Positions 37,360-47,950 of a DNA stretch of 64,000 nucleotides are shown here, one piece after another. How positions within the stretch are numbered: position 1 is the first letter of the stretch; each line of letters begins with the position of its first letter. The stretch spans positions 5,828,001 to 5,892,000 of the forward strand of contig JAPTYK010000001.1 in the NCBI GenBank assembly GCA_026913215.1. The letters are read 5' to 3'. The notes below the pieces were generated by a model that was not told where the DNA came from, did not search any database, and saw only the letters and a program-made list of their open reading frames with translations. A program made the translations under genes and the position numbers. The stretch is from Streptomyces diastatochromogenes. Lineage in GTDB: Bacteria > Actinomycetota > Actinomycetes > Streptomycetales > Streptomycetaceae.

Positions 37360-37451
37360 TCGTGACCTCCTGAACGAGCCTGATGCCGGTTGCGTGAACA
37401 CCCTATGACGAAGAGGGGAGGGCACGTGATCACCACCGTGGCACGGGGAGG

Positions 37452-38578
37452 TCAGTCCCGCACGCAGTGGTGGAGTGACCGGTCGTGAGGGCGCGGAAGG
37501 CGTTTGGCGGTCGGTTCGGTGACGGAGAAGCGGCGGATCGAGGCCAGGAGTCGGTCGATGTCGGCGGTGGAGTGGGAGAAGGAGGTGACGAAGCGTACGA
37601 CGCCCGGCTCCCAGCGGTCGTGGTAGAAGGTGTACCCCTCCGAGAGGAGTTCCTTGATGACCGGCGGGGAGAGCGTGCAGAAGACCAGGTTCATTCCCGG
37701 CTCGCTGCCGAGTTCGACGCCCGGCGTCCGCTTCAGGCCGTCCCAGAGCCGGGATGCCAGGGCGTTCGCCTGGCCGGCGTTGCGCAGCCACAGGTCGTCG
37801 GACAGATAGGCGGCGAGCTGGGCGGCGTGGAAGCGGGCCTTTGCGGGGAGCTGTCCGGCGCGCTTGACGCGGGCGGAGAGCTCGGCGGAGGCGGGGGAGT
37901 GGAAGGAGATGATCGCGTCGGCGGTCATCGTGCCGTTCTTCGTTGTGCCGAACGACAGCACGTCGATTCCGGCCTTCCAGCTCATCTCGGCCGGAGCGGC
38001 CCCGAGACGGCTCAGAGCGTTGGCGAACCGGGCCCCGTCCATGTGCACGCCGAGGCCGGCGGACTTGGCGTGCAGGGTCAGGACGCGGATCTCCTCCAGC
38101 GTGTAGACGCCGCCGGTTTCCGTTCCTGACTGATGCTCAGTGCCGAGGGGCGCATGCCGTGTACGTCCCCGGCACGGCGCCGCAGCTCATGTTGCAGGGC
38201 GTCCGGGTCGATCTTGCCGCCTGCGCCGGGGACGGTGACGACCTTGGAGCCGCCCGTGAAGAACTCGGCGGCCCCGCACTCGTCGTTGTCGATGTGACCG
38301 TCGGGGTGGCACAGAATGCTCCCCCACGGCCGCGAAAGTGACGACAACGCGAGGCCGTTGGCCGCGGTACCGGAAGAGACCAGGAAGACGTCGACCTCCC
38401 GCTCGAACACTTCCCCGAGCCGGCGGCGGACGGCCTCGGTCAAAGGGTCCGCACCGTACGGAGCGGAGTGACCCGCCGAGGCCGCCGCCACCGCTTCCAG
38501 TACTTCCGGAGACGCGCCGAACGTGTTGTCACTCAGGAAGTTCCGGCCGGCCAGGCCGGTGGCATCCGTGTCACTCAT
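37452..38578 (-). CDS. low-specificity threonine aldolase family PLP enzyme (frameshifted near 38130)
   Basis: Cleaves L-threonine or a beta-hydroxy amino acid to glycine and an aldehyde. The start MSDTDATGLAGRNFLSDNTF opens the typical fold. Visible motifs are FLVSSGTAANGLALSSL, then in the second frame GLGVHMDGARFANALSRLGA (PLP-ring Asp) and the Schiff-base Lys in LSFGTTKNGTM. About 370 residues after joining the frames. The start overlaps the korB stop by 8 bp. It could supply glycine or a beta-hydroxy amino acid, but a link to the nearby NRPS cluster is only positional. Confidence 0.75.
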
Positions 38579-39622
38579 CCCGCGTCCAGGTGTCGTTTCC
38601 GGTGAGGAGTTCGCCCAGGTCGCCCTTGCCGTAGCGCTCCACCGCCGTTTCCAGTTGCTCGGCCATGAGGGTGTCGTAGACGGGCCGGTCGATGGAGCGG
38701 AAGACGCCGATGGGGGTCTGGTGGAGGGTGTCGGGGTCGGCGAGGCGGGAGAGCGCGAAGGCGGTGGTGGGGGTGGCGGCGTGGGCGTCGTGGACGAGGA
38801 TGCGGGACTCGTTGTCGGGGGTGACGGTGACGACCTGGAGGTCGCCGGTGGCGGGGTCGCGGACGACGCCCTTGTCGTTGTCGGTGCCGAAGCGGATGGG
38901 CCGGCCGTGTTCGAGGCGGATGACCGCTTCCTGGGCCTGGTCCTTGTCCTTGAGGGCTTCGAAGGCGCCGTCGTTGAAGATGTTGCAGTTCTGGTAGATC
39001 TCGACGAGTGCGGTGCCGTTGTGCTGGGAGGCCTGGCGCAGGACTTCGGTGAGGTGTTTGCGGTCGGAGTCGACCGTGCGGGCCACGAAGGAGGCCTCGG
39101 CGCCGAGGGCGAGGGAGACGGGGTTGAAGGGGCGTCGAGGGAGCCCATCGGCGTGGATTTGGTGATTTTGCCGAGTTCGCTGGTGGGGGAGTACTGGCCT
39201 TTGGTGAGGCCGTAGATCCGGTTGTTGAAGAGCAGGATCTTGAGGTTGACGTTGCGGCGCAGGGCGTGGATGAGGTGGTTGCCGCCGATGGACAGGGCGT
39301 CGCCGTCGCCGGTGACGACCCAGACGGACAGGTCGCGGCGGGAGGTGGCCAGGCCGGTGGCGATGGCGGGGGCGCGGCCGTGGATGGAGTGCATCCCGTA
39401 GGTGTTCATGTAGTACGGGAAACGGGAGGAACACCCGATGCCCGAGACGAAGACCATGTTCTCGCGGGCGAGGCCGAGTTCGGGCATGAACCCCTGGACC
39501 GCTGCCAGGACCGCGTAGTCGCCGCAGCCAGGGCACCAGCGGACCTCTTGGTCCGACTTGAAGTCCTTCATCGACTGCTGGGCCTCGGCCTTCGGCACCA
39601 GCGAGAGCAGCGACTCAGCCAT
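38571..39622 (-). CDS. korB: 2-oxoacid:ferredoxin oxidoreductase beta subunit (frameshifted near 39135)
   Basis: TPP-binding subunit of the CoA-dependent 2-oxoglutarate (or 2-oxoacid) ferredoxin oxidoreductase. The cluster-type WCPGCGDY and the TPP motif VVTGDGDALSIGGNHLIHAL with NNRIYGLTKGQ are present. A missing base near 39135 separates MGSLD from NPVSLALGAEASFVARTVDS. About 350 residues, normal for KorB. The ATG lies inside the end of korA, an 8-bp overlap typical of the korAB operon. Confidence 0.85.
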
Positions 39623-41479
39623 GGATGGCCTCCTTGAGGGCGGTGGCGAGCTGTTCGGCCTTGAAGGGCATGCCGTTGATCTGGGTGTGGCTGTGGGCGT
39701 CGACGAGGTACTTGGCGCGGATGAGGGTGGCGAGCTGGCCGAGGTTCATCTCGGGGATGACGACCTTGTCGTAGCGCCCCAGGATCTCGCCGAGATTGTT
39801 CGGGAAGGGGTTGAGGTGGCGCAGGTGGGTCTGGGCGATGCGGCCGCCCTCGCGGCGGATGCGGCGCACGGCCGCGGTGATCGGCCCGTAGGTGGAGCCC
39901 CAGCCCAGGACGAGGGTGGTGGCGCCGTCGGGGTCGTCGACTTCGAGGTCGGGGACGGTGATGTTGTCGATTTTGGCCTGGCGGGTGCGGACCATGAACT
40001 CGTGGTTGGCCGGGTCGTAGCTGATGTTGCCGGTGCCGTCCTGTTTCTCGATGCCGCCGATGCGGTGTTCGAGGCCGGGGGTGCCGGGCACGGCCCAGGG
40101 CCGGGCGAGGGTTTCGGGGTCGCGCTTGTAGGGCCAGAAGACGTCGGTGCCGTCGGCGAGGGTGTGGTTCGGGCCGGTCGCGAACGGCGTGGTCAGGTCC
40201 GGCAGGGACTCGGTCTCGGGGATCCGCCACGGCTCCGAGCCGTTCGCCAGATACCCGTCCGAGAGCAGGAAGACGGGGGTGCGGTAGGTCAGCGCGATCC
40301 GGGCGGCTTCCAGGGCCGCGTCGAAGCAGTCGGCCGGGGTCTTGGGGGCGACGACGGGGACGGGGGCCTCACCGTTGCGCCCGTACATCGCCTGCAGCAG
40401 ATCCGCCTGCTCGGTCTTCGTCGGAAGACCCGTCGACGGGCCGCCGCGCTGGATGTCAACGATCAGCAGCGGCAGCTCCAGGGAGACGGCGAGCCCGATG
40501 GTCTCGCTCTTGAGCGCGACACCCGGCCCCGACGTGGTCGTCACGGCGAGGGAGCCGCCGAAGGCGGCGCCGAGGGCGGCGCCGATGCCGGCGATCTCGT
40601 CCTCGGCCTGGAAGGTGCGTACGCCGAAGTTCTTGTGCTTGGACAGTTCGTGCAGGATGTCCGAGGCCGGTGTGATCGGGTACGAGCCGAGGTAGAGGGG
40701 CAGGTCGGCCTGCCGGGACGCGGCGATCAGCCCGTAGGACAGGGCGAGGTTGCCGGAGATGTTCCTGTACGTGCCGGTGGGGAAGGCGCGGGTGGCGGGG
40801 CGACCTCGTAGGAGACGGCGAAGTCCTCGGTGGTCTCGCCGAAGTTCCAGCCGGCGCGGAAGGCGACGATGTTGGCTTCGGCGATCTGGGGCTTCTTGGC
40901 GAACTTGGTGCGCAGGAAGGTCTCGGTGGCCTCGGTGGGCCGGTGGTACATCCAGGACAGCAGGCCGAGCGCGAACATGTTCTTGGAGCGTTCGGCTTCC
41001 TTGCGGGAGAGCCCGAAGTCCTTCAGTGCTTCCAGGGTGAGGGTGGTCAGCGGTACGGGGTGGACCCGGTAGCCGTCGAGGGACCCGTCTTCCAGGGGGG
41101 AGGTGGTGTAGCCGACCTTGGCCATGGCGCGTTTGGCGAACTCGTCGGTGTTGACGATGATCTCGCCGCCGCGGGGTACGTCGGCGATGTTGGCCTTGAG
41201 GGCGGCGGGGTTCATCGCGACGAGGACGTTGGGGGCGTCGCCGGGGGTCAGGATGTCGTGGTCGGCGAAGTGGAGCTGGAAGGAGGAGACGCCCGGGAGG
41301 GTTCCGGCGGGGGCGCGGATCTCGGCGGGGAAGTTGGGCAGCGTGGAGAGGTCGTTCCCGAAGGACGCCGTCTCCGAGGTGAAGCGGTCACCCGTGAGCT
41401 GCATGCCGTCACCGGAGTCACCCGCGAAACGGATGACCACCCGGTCGAGTCTGTGGATCTCTTTGCCGAGGACCGGCAT
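39615..41479 (-). CDS. korA: 2-oxoacid:ferredoxin oxidoreductase alpha (gamma-alpha fused) subunit (frameshifted near 40800)
   Basis: The N-terminal gamma domain starts MPVLGKEIHRLDRVVIRFAG and has RFAGDSGDGMQLTG. The C-terminal alpha domain has LGSYPITPASDILHELSKH, EDEIAGIGAALGAAFGGS and TTTSGPGVALKSETIGLAV. A missing base near 40800 (after SYEVAP) joins the halves into about 620 residues. The Actinobacterial Kor enzyme replaces or supports 2-oxoglutarate dehydrogenase. It is followed by korB. Confidence 0.85.
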
Positions 41480-41511
41480 GAGGGGAGCTCCTTGTGGGGA
41501 GGTGGAAGGGG

Positions 41512-42241
41512 TCAGCTCGCCGTGGCGAGGACGACGGCGGCCGCGAACGAGGGGGTGGGGGCGGCCAGGTCGTGGAAGGTGAAGTCCGGCAGTGCGGCGG
41601 GGACTTCGGAGACGCCGACGTACGGGTCGGTGACCCCGTACGCGAGTCCCGCGCCCGTCGCCTTCAGGTAGGCCTCCTTGCGCGTCCACACCCGGGCCAG
41701 GGCCCGGGGGCGGTCGGCGTCCGGCAGGGCGCGCAGGGCGTGCTGCTCGCGCGGGTGCAGGGAGGGCAGGAGTTCTTCGGCGATGTCCGGTCGGGGGACG
41801 CCTTCGACGTCGGCGCCGACCGTGACTCCCGATACGGCGATCAGGGCGAGCCCGCCGCTGTGGGAGAGCGAGAAGTGGGGGCCGCCGCCGGCCAGGGCGG
41901 GCCGGCCGTGGGGTTCGCCGCAGCAGGGGCAGTCCTCGCGGACCAGGTCCAGGGCCTCGGGGGCGAGGCCGGTGTACCCGCTCAGGACGAGGCGGAGGCC
42001 GATGTGCGCGGCTCGGTAGCGGTGCCGGTCGCCGGGGCGGCGCAGCCGGGCGGAGCGCTCGCGTTCCGCCGTGCTCAGCGGTGCCTGTTCGGCCGCCACC
42101 GGGTGACCGCCCACGACCTCCCGGTCGGTGTCCAGCCACCACAGGGCCACGTCCCGCCCCGCAGGGCGGGCCCAGCTCCGGGGGCGTGTCGTCGAGGGCG
42201 TGGTACTGGTACTGGGAGGGGGCGTACGTGGACTCAGGCAT
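41512..42241 (-). CDS. Sfp-type 4'-phosphopantetheinyl transferase (frameshifted near 42160)
   Basis: Activates the carrier domains of the NRPS/PKS by adding phosphopantetheine from CoA. Motifs: HFSLSHSGGLALIAVS, VGADVEGV and VWTRKEAYLKATG (the WxxKEAxxK signature). The uninterrupted reading from GTG 42150 gives 212 residues. The ATG at 42241 overlaps the NRPS stop and gives MPESTYAPSQYQYHALDDTP, joined by one missing base near 42160; this longer start is preferred. It is the last gene of the biosynthetic operon. Confidence 0.8.
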
Positions 42242-45034
42242 CGGCGCCGGTCCCGGCGAGCTCGCGGATGGTGGGCGTGCGGAACAGGTCCCGCAGGGGA
42301 TGGCCGGCAGTCCGCGGTTGCGCAGGGCGGCGCTGATCCGTACCGCGAGGAGGGAGTTGCCGCCGAGTTCGAAGAAGTCGTCGTCGAGTCCGACCGGGGT
42401 GCCCAGGACGGTCGACCAGATCTCCTGGAGCACCGCTGCGGTTCCCTGTTCTCCGGTGGAGGCCGGTGCGGGGGCGGGAGCGGTTCGGGCGGGTTCCGGA
42501 AGGCGGGTGGCGTCGAGCTTGCCGTTGGTGGTCAGCGGCAGGGAGTCGAGCGCGGTGACGGTCGCGGGGAGCATGTAGCCGGGCAGTACGGTCGCGGCCC
42601 GCTTGCGTACTCCGACGGTGTCCAGGTCCGCCGGGACGACGTAGGCGTCGAGGCGGGCGGTGGCGGGGTCGGCCGGGTCCTCGCGGCGTACGACCACGGC
42701 GGCCGCGCGGACGTCCGGGTCCTCCAGGAGGACGGAACGGATCTCGTCGAGCTCGATGCGGAAGCCGCGGATCTTCACCTGGCTGTCGATGCGGCCCAGG
42801 TGCTCCAGGGTGCCGTCGGGGCGCAGCCGGCCGAGGTCGCCGCTGTGGTACTGGCGGGGGGTCGGGCCGGCTGCTTCCGGGCCCGTCACTTCCGGGCCCG
42901 TCACTTCCTGGCCCGTCACTTCCTGGCCCGTCATGTCCGAGCCGATCGCGAACCGATCCGCCGTGAACCGATCCGCCGTGAACCGATCCGCCGTGAACCG
43001 GGCCGCAGTGAGCTCAGGTTGGCCCAGGTACCCCAGAGCCACCCCCGCCCCGCCGACGCGGATCTCGCCGGTGACGCCGGGCGGGACGAGTCGGCCGCGC
43101 GCGTCCGTCACGTAGAGGTGCCAGCCGGGGAGGGCGGGGCCGACGGACTTCGAGCCGGCGAGGGCCAGTGCGCGGGTGAGGGTCTGGGCGGTGACGTGCA
43201 CGGTGGTCTCGGTGATGCCGAACATGTTGACCAGGCGGCACTCGTCCTCGGGGTGCCGGTCGAACCAGCGCAGGAGCATGCGGGCGTCCAGGGGTTCGCC
43301 GCCGAAGACGACCAGGCGGACGGCGAGCCGGGAGTGGTCCGTCTCCAGGAGCTGGGAGAAGGCGGAGGGGGTCTGGCTGAGGACGGTGACCCGCTCGCGC
43401 TCCAGGAGTTCGCCGAACTCGCCGGGTTCGCGGGAGACGAGGTACGGCACGACCACGAGCCGTCCTCCGGTGAGGAGGCAGCCCCAGATCTCCCAGACGG
43501 AGAAGTCGAACGCGCCGGAGTGGAAGAAGGACCACACGTCGGCGGGGCCGAGGCCGTACTCGTCGCGGGTCGCGTCGATGAGGGCGACGACGTTGCGGTG
43601 CGGGACGACGACGCCCTTGGGGCGGCCGGTGGAGCCGGAGGTGTAGATGACGTACGCCGGGTCGTCGGGGCGGCGGCGCCCGCCGGTTCGGCGAGGCCGG
43701 GCGCGTCGCCCGAGGCGAGCAGGGCGTCGGGGGTGACGGGGTGCCCGCCTCGGCGGGGTACTCCGCGAGCCGGGTGATCACCAGGTCGAGGCCGGCGTCC
43801 CGGGCGGTGTGGGCGAGCCGGTCGGCCGGGTAGGCCGGGTCCGTGGGCACGTACGCCGCACCCGCCTTGAGCACGCCGAGCATGGTGACGACGAGTTCGG
43901 TGGTCCGCTCCAGGCAGATGCCGACCCGGTCGCCCGGGGTCACGCCGTGGGCCACCAGGCCCCGGGCCAGCCGGTCGGCCTCCCGGTCGAGTTCGCGGTA
44001 GGTGAGGGCCGTCGTCCCGTCGCCGACCGCCGGAGCGTCCGGGCGGGCGGCGGCCACCCGGGCGAAGGCGTCGACGAGCCGCTCCGGTACGCCGGTCAGG
44101 GCGCGGTCCGGACGGCCGAGGGCGGCCACCCGCTCGCGTTCGGCGGCGTCGAGGAGTTCGACGTCGTCGGCGGGGAGCTCCGGGTCTCGGCGAACTGGCG
44201 CAGGACGTGGGCCAGGTGCCGCAGCAGCCCTCGACGGTCTCGGGGAGAAGTGGCTGCGGCGGTAGGCGGCCCAGAGCCTGCTTCCGGCCCGCTCCCGCCC
44301 GCCGCCGCGCGCGGCAGCACGGTGAGGGTCAGCGGGAACGGCGGCGCCAGGCAGGGCAGGTACTCCTCCGCGTACGGGGCCGGGGCCGGGGTCGCGGGCT
44401 CGATCAGGCCCGCGGTCACCGGGCGCTCCGACGGCACCGGTACGGCGGCGCGCAGCGCGGCGAGCGGGTGTCGCCGGGGATCGCGTGGGCGAGGGCGCCG
44501 CGCCGGTCGCTGGCGACGGTGATGTCACCGGTGGCGCCGTGTCCCTCGTAGCGGTGCAGGGTCAGGGCGAGGGCGGCGAGCAGGACGGCCGGGTCCGCCG
44601 GGCCCGGCAGGTCGTCGGGCAGGTCGTGGAAGCGGGTCTCCCAGGTGGTGGCGGAGCGGGTCCCGCCGCCCCAGTCCGGGGCCGGGGCGCGGCGGGGTGC
44701 GGACGGACGAGCCGGACAGGGGCCGGGGCCGCGCCCGTGGCCAGCGCCCCGCCAGGGCGTCGAGTCCGGCCCGGTCGAGCACCGCGCGGTCGGCGACCAG
44801 GACCAGGTCCGCGCGACCGTCCCGGTAGCGCAGCAGGACGCACCGTACGGCGGCCGTCGGCCGGTTCAGTTCGGCGTCCCGGCGGCGGCGGGCCTCCGGC
44901 TCGTCCGCGCCGGCCTCGACCCGCTCCACCCACAGCCGCCACGGGCCCGCCGCGCCCAGCCGGGCGGTCAGTTCGGCGTCGTCCGCCGAACCGCTCAGCC
45001 GGACCCGTACGGCATGGCACTGCTCACCCTCCAT
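42234..45034 (-). CDS. NRPS: degenerate condensation-like region, adenylation (Thr-like code), carrier
   Basis: ATG at 45034 behind GAAGGAGG. Residues 1-170 resemble half of a condensation domain (LNRPTAAVRCVLLRYRDGRA), but the HHxxxDG site is replaced by VADRAVLDRAG. The A domain follows in shifted frames (breaks near 44180 and 43680): LTYRELDREADRLARGLVAH, FDFSVWEIWG, NMFGITETTVHVT, SGDLGRLRPDGTLEHLGRID, TTNGKLDA. The binding-pocket residues appear to be D-F-W-S-V-G-M-V-H-K, nearest to threonine codes. The carrier site is DDFFELGGNSLLAVRI. Two 5-residue repeats lie before the GD motif. It probably supplies an activated Thr-like residue in trans or to the P450. Confidence 0.7.
42881..42940. 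repeat. 15-bp tandem repeat x4 in the adenylation domain
   Basis: Units GCCCGTCACTTCC(GG/TG), the last one diverged. On the coding strand they give TGQEV/TGPEV repeats. In frame, so copy changes add or remove five residues. Confidence 0.85.
42951..43010. repeat. second 15-bp tandem repeat x4 in the adenylation domain
   Basis: Three perfect copies of AACCGATCCGCCGTG and one diverged copy; the protein reads FTADR repeated. It is unrelated in sequence to the neighbouring repeat but has the same period. Confidence 0.85.
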
Positions 45035-45101
45035 GGGGCGTCCTCCTTCTCTCTTGCACACGTCACAACTGCCGGCTTCGTTCCGCCGGTCCCGCGCCGC
45101 C

Positions 45102-45926
45102 TCAGCGCGCGGTGAACCCGCCGTCGACGGTCAGCACGGATCCGGTCACCTGCCGGGCGTCGTCCGAGAGCAGGTAGACCACGGCGGCGGCCACGTCCTC
45201 GGGCTCGATCAGGGCGTTCATGGGCTGCGCCTCGGTGAACGTCTGCTCGTGCTCGCCGACCTGGACCTCCAGGGCGCGGGCGATCTCGGCGAGCATCCGG
45301 CCCTCGGCGGTGGCGTCGTCCCGCACCGAGCCGGGGCACACGGCGTTGACCCGCACCTTGGTGGGCGCGTAGTCGAGGGCCGCGGCCTTCGTCAGTCCGA
45401 TCAGGCCGTGCTTGGCGGCGACGTAGCCGGCGAAGTGCCGGTAGCCGACCAGTCCGGCCGTGGAGGACACGTTGACGACGGACCCGGAGCGGCGGGCGCT
45501 CATCGCGCCGGCGACCGCGCGGATGACGCGGTAGGCGCCCGACAGGTCGACGTCGATCATCAGCGCCCACTCGTCCTCGCGGATCTCGTGCACCGGCCGG
45601 CCCGAAGGGGCCGCGATCCCCGCGTTGTTGACGACGCCGTCGATCCTGCCGAACCGGTCCTCGGCGAGGGCCACGGCGGCCTCCACCGAGGACAGGTCGC
45701 GGACGTCGCAGGCGGCGGTGAGCACGGCCGCGCCCTGCTTGCGGCACAGCGTGGCGGTGTGCTCCAGCTGGCCGCGGGTGCCCAGCGGGTACGGCACGCC
45801 TTCGAGGTCTTCGCCCAGGTCCAGGAGGGCGAGGTCGGCGCCCTCGGCGGCGCAGGCGAGGGCGGTGGCCCGGCCGAGGCCCCGGGCCGCGCCGGTGACG
45901 AGGACGGTCTTCCCGGTCAGACGCAC
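45102..45926 (-). CDS. SDR oxidoreductase, mycofactocin-coupled type
   Basis: A 274-residue short-chain dehydrogenase: TGAARGLGRATALA (cofactor), NNAGIA, Ser in NVSSTAGLVG, YVAAKHG (YxxxK). After strand 2 there is an insertion, GEDLEGVPYPLGTRGQLEHT, typical of SDRs that hold NAD(H) tightly and pass electrons to mycofactocin. No mycofactocin genes are in the window. GTG start overlapping the thioesterase stop by 10 bp. Likely oxidises or reduces a hydroxyl/keto group on the peptide product. Confidence 0.8.
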   Translation of the reverse strand: MRLTGKTVLVTGAARGLGRATALACAAEGADLALLDLGEDLEGVPYPLGTRGQLEHTATLCRKQGAAVLTAACDVRDLSSVEAAVALAEDRFGRIDGVVNNAGIAAPSGRPVHEIREDEWALMIDVDLSGAYRVIRAVAGAMSARRSGSVVNVSSTAGLVGYRHFAGYVAAKHGLIGLTKAAALDYAPTKVRVNAVCPGSVRDDATAEGRMLAEIARALEVQVGEHEQTFTEAQPMNALIEPEDVAAAVVYLLSDDARQVTGSVLTVDGGFTAR

Positions 45927-46683
45927 AGTTCCTCCGCCGCCCGGTCCAGGTCCGCGGCGAGGATCCGGAGCAGCTCCGGCGCCGACTCGGCCAGGTACAT
46001 GTGGCCGCCGTCCAGTTCCACGGAGCGGAAGCCGGCGTCCGTGGTGCGTGCCCAGGCCTCGGCCTCCGTACGGCTGACGAGGGTGTCGGCGCTGCCGCGC
46101 AGGCTGGTCACGGGCACCGGGAGCGGCCGGTCGTCGGCCGGCAGGTACGACTCGTGCATCTCGACGTCGGCGCGGAGCGTGGGCAGGATCAGCTCGCGCA
46201 TCTCGGGGTCCTGGAGGGCCTCGTCGGTGTAGCCGGCGAACTCGCTGACGCGGGCCAGGAAGGCGTCGTCGTCGAGGCCGGTGGCGTGCCGGTTCCGGGG
46301 CTCGGCCGGGTGCGGGGAGCCGCTGGCGAAGAGCCGTACGAGCGTCACGTCCGGGGTCGTGGCGAGCCGGCGGGCCAGCTCGTACGCGAGGACCGCGCCG
46401 AGGCTGTGGCCGAACAGGGCGACGCGGCGCGGCCCGGCGCGCCGCCGGGCGCGGTGTGGCCGAGCGGGGCGCCGCCGAGCGTCGCGAGCAGGTCGGCGAG
46501 CAGGCCGTCGGCGGCGACGGAGGCGTCCCGGTAGGGCTCCTCGTCGATGAGGCGCTCCCGGCCCGGCAGCTGGAGCGGCAGGACGTCGAGGCCGAGGGGT
46601 TCGGCGACGCGCTGCCAGGGACGGTAGAAGGAGGCGCCGGCGCCCGCGAAGGGCAGGCAGACGAGTGTGGTGCGGTCGGTCAT
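45917..46683 (-). CDS. type II thioesterase (frameshifted near 46440)
   Basis: Editing thioesterase that clears stalled carriers. Start MTDRTTLVCLPFAGAGASFY, then LPLQLPGRERLIDEEPYRD. After one missing base near 46440: VALFGHSLGAVLAYELARRL (GHSLG nucleophile), and the catalytic His in VELDGGHMYLAE. About 255 residues. It follows the P450 with a 1-bp gap. Confidence 0.8.
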
Positions 46684-46684
46684 G

Positions 46685-47950
46685 TCAGTTCCCCTCGGGG
46701 GCGTCGGCGGCGCGGCGGACGTCGTAGGTGACGGGCAGCTTCACGAGGCCGCGGCTGGTGGAGTTGTCGAAGAGCCACTCGATCTCCTCCTCGGGCACGG
46801 CCAGGCGCAGGCCCGGCAGGCGGCGCAGCAGGGTCGTGAAGGCGATCTGGCCCTCGACGCGGGAGAGCGGCGCGCCGACGCAGAAGTGGGGGCCCTGCCC
46901 GAAGGCGAGGTGGCGGTTGGCGGTGCGGGTGATGTCCAGCTCGTCGGGGTTCTCGAAGGCCTCGGGGTCCCGGTTGGCGGAGCCCATCAGCAGGTGGACG
47001 AAGCTCTCCTTGGGGATGGGGCAGCCGCCGAGCTCCATGTCCTCGGCGGCGACGCGGAGGGTGCCGCGGTAGACCGGGGACTCGAAGCGGAGGAACTCCT
47101 CGATGGCGGACTCGGCCAGCTCCGGCCGGCTGCGCAGCAGTTCCAGCTGGTCGGGGTGGGTGAGGAGGGCGTGGACGCCGTTGCCTATGAGGTTGGCGGT
47201 GGTCTTGTGCCCGGCGATGATCAGCAGGACGAGCGTGGAGATCAGCTCGTCGTTGGTGAAGCGGCCCTCCTCGTCGGCGGCCCGCACCAGGATGCTGACC
47301 AGGTCCTCGCCGAGGTCCGCGCGCCGGTCGGCGAGCAGGTCGGTCAGATAGCGCTCGATGTTCTCGCTGGCGTCCTTGAGCTTCTCGTTGGACTCGGCGT
47401 CGGGGTACGGGGCGCCGCTGAGCCAGTTGCCCCAGGTGTGCAGCTGCGGCCGGTCCTCGACCGGGACGCCGAGGAACTCGCAGATGACGCGCATCGGCAG
47501 CGAGAAGGCGAACTCCGTGAGGTTCACCTCGCCGTGCTCGGGGAAGGCGTCGATGAGCTCGTCGGTGATCTCCTGGATGCGCGGGCGCAGCACCTCCATC
47601 CGGCGCGGCACGAAGGCGCGGCTGACGAGCTTGCGCAGCCGGGTGTGCTCCGGCGGGTCGGCGGTCAGCATGTTGCGGACCAGCACCGGGCTGGAGCCCT
47701 TGACGAGGTCGCGGAACCAGGCGGGGGCGTTGTCGACCTTCTTGGACAGCCGGGGGTCGCTGAACGCCTTGAGGGTGGTCGCGTAGTCGGCGACGACGTA
47801 ACCCTCGCCGCCCACCGGGTAGTTGATGGCGTGCACCGGGCAGCCGGTGGCGCGCAGCTCGGCGTTGCCGGCGTGGAGGTCGTTGCCCTCGGGGGCGGTG
47901 AAGAACTCGGGGGGGAGCTGCTCGGCGGTGCGGGGCAGTTCGGTGGTCAT
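46685..47950 (-). CDS. cytochrome P450 (first of three)
   Basis: An intact 421-residue class I bacterial P450. I-helix LLIIAGHKTTANLIGN, ExxR in IEEFLRFESPV, and heme-Cys loop LAFGQGPHFCVGAPLSR. The start is ATG, coupled to the MFS stop by ATGA. Likely hydroxylates a carrier-bound residue or the released product; electron donors are not encoded nearby. Confidence 0.9.
   Translation of the reverse strand: MTTELPRTAEQLPPEFFTAPEGNDLHAGNAELRATGCPVHAINYPVGGEGYVVADYATTLKAFSDPRLSKKVDNAPAWFRDLVKGSSPVLVRNMLTADPPEHTRLRKLVSRAFVPRRMEVLRPRIQEITDELIDAFPEHGEVNLTEFAFSLPMRVICEFLGVPVEDRPQLHTWGNWLSGAPYPDAESNEKLKDASENIERYLTDLLADRRADLGEDLVSILVRAADEEGRFTNDELISTLVLLIIAGHKTTANLIGNGVHALLTHPDQLELLRSRPELAESAIEEFLRFESPVYRGTLRVAAEDMELGGCPIPKESFVHLLMGSANRDPEAFENPDELDITRTANRHLAFGQGPHFCVGAPLSRVEGQIAFTTLLRRLPGLRLAVPEEEIEWLFDNSTSRGLVKLPVTYDVRRAADAPEGN

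Noticed and set aside
37452..41479. korAB and the threonine aldolase as part of the NRPS cluster
   Set aside because: They share the strand, but korAB is a core metabolic unit in Streptomyces; only position links them to the cluster.
42881..43010. CRISPR-like repeat array
   Set aside because: No spacers; the repeats are in frame inside the adenylation domain.
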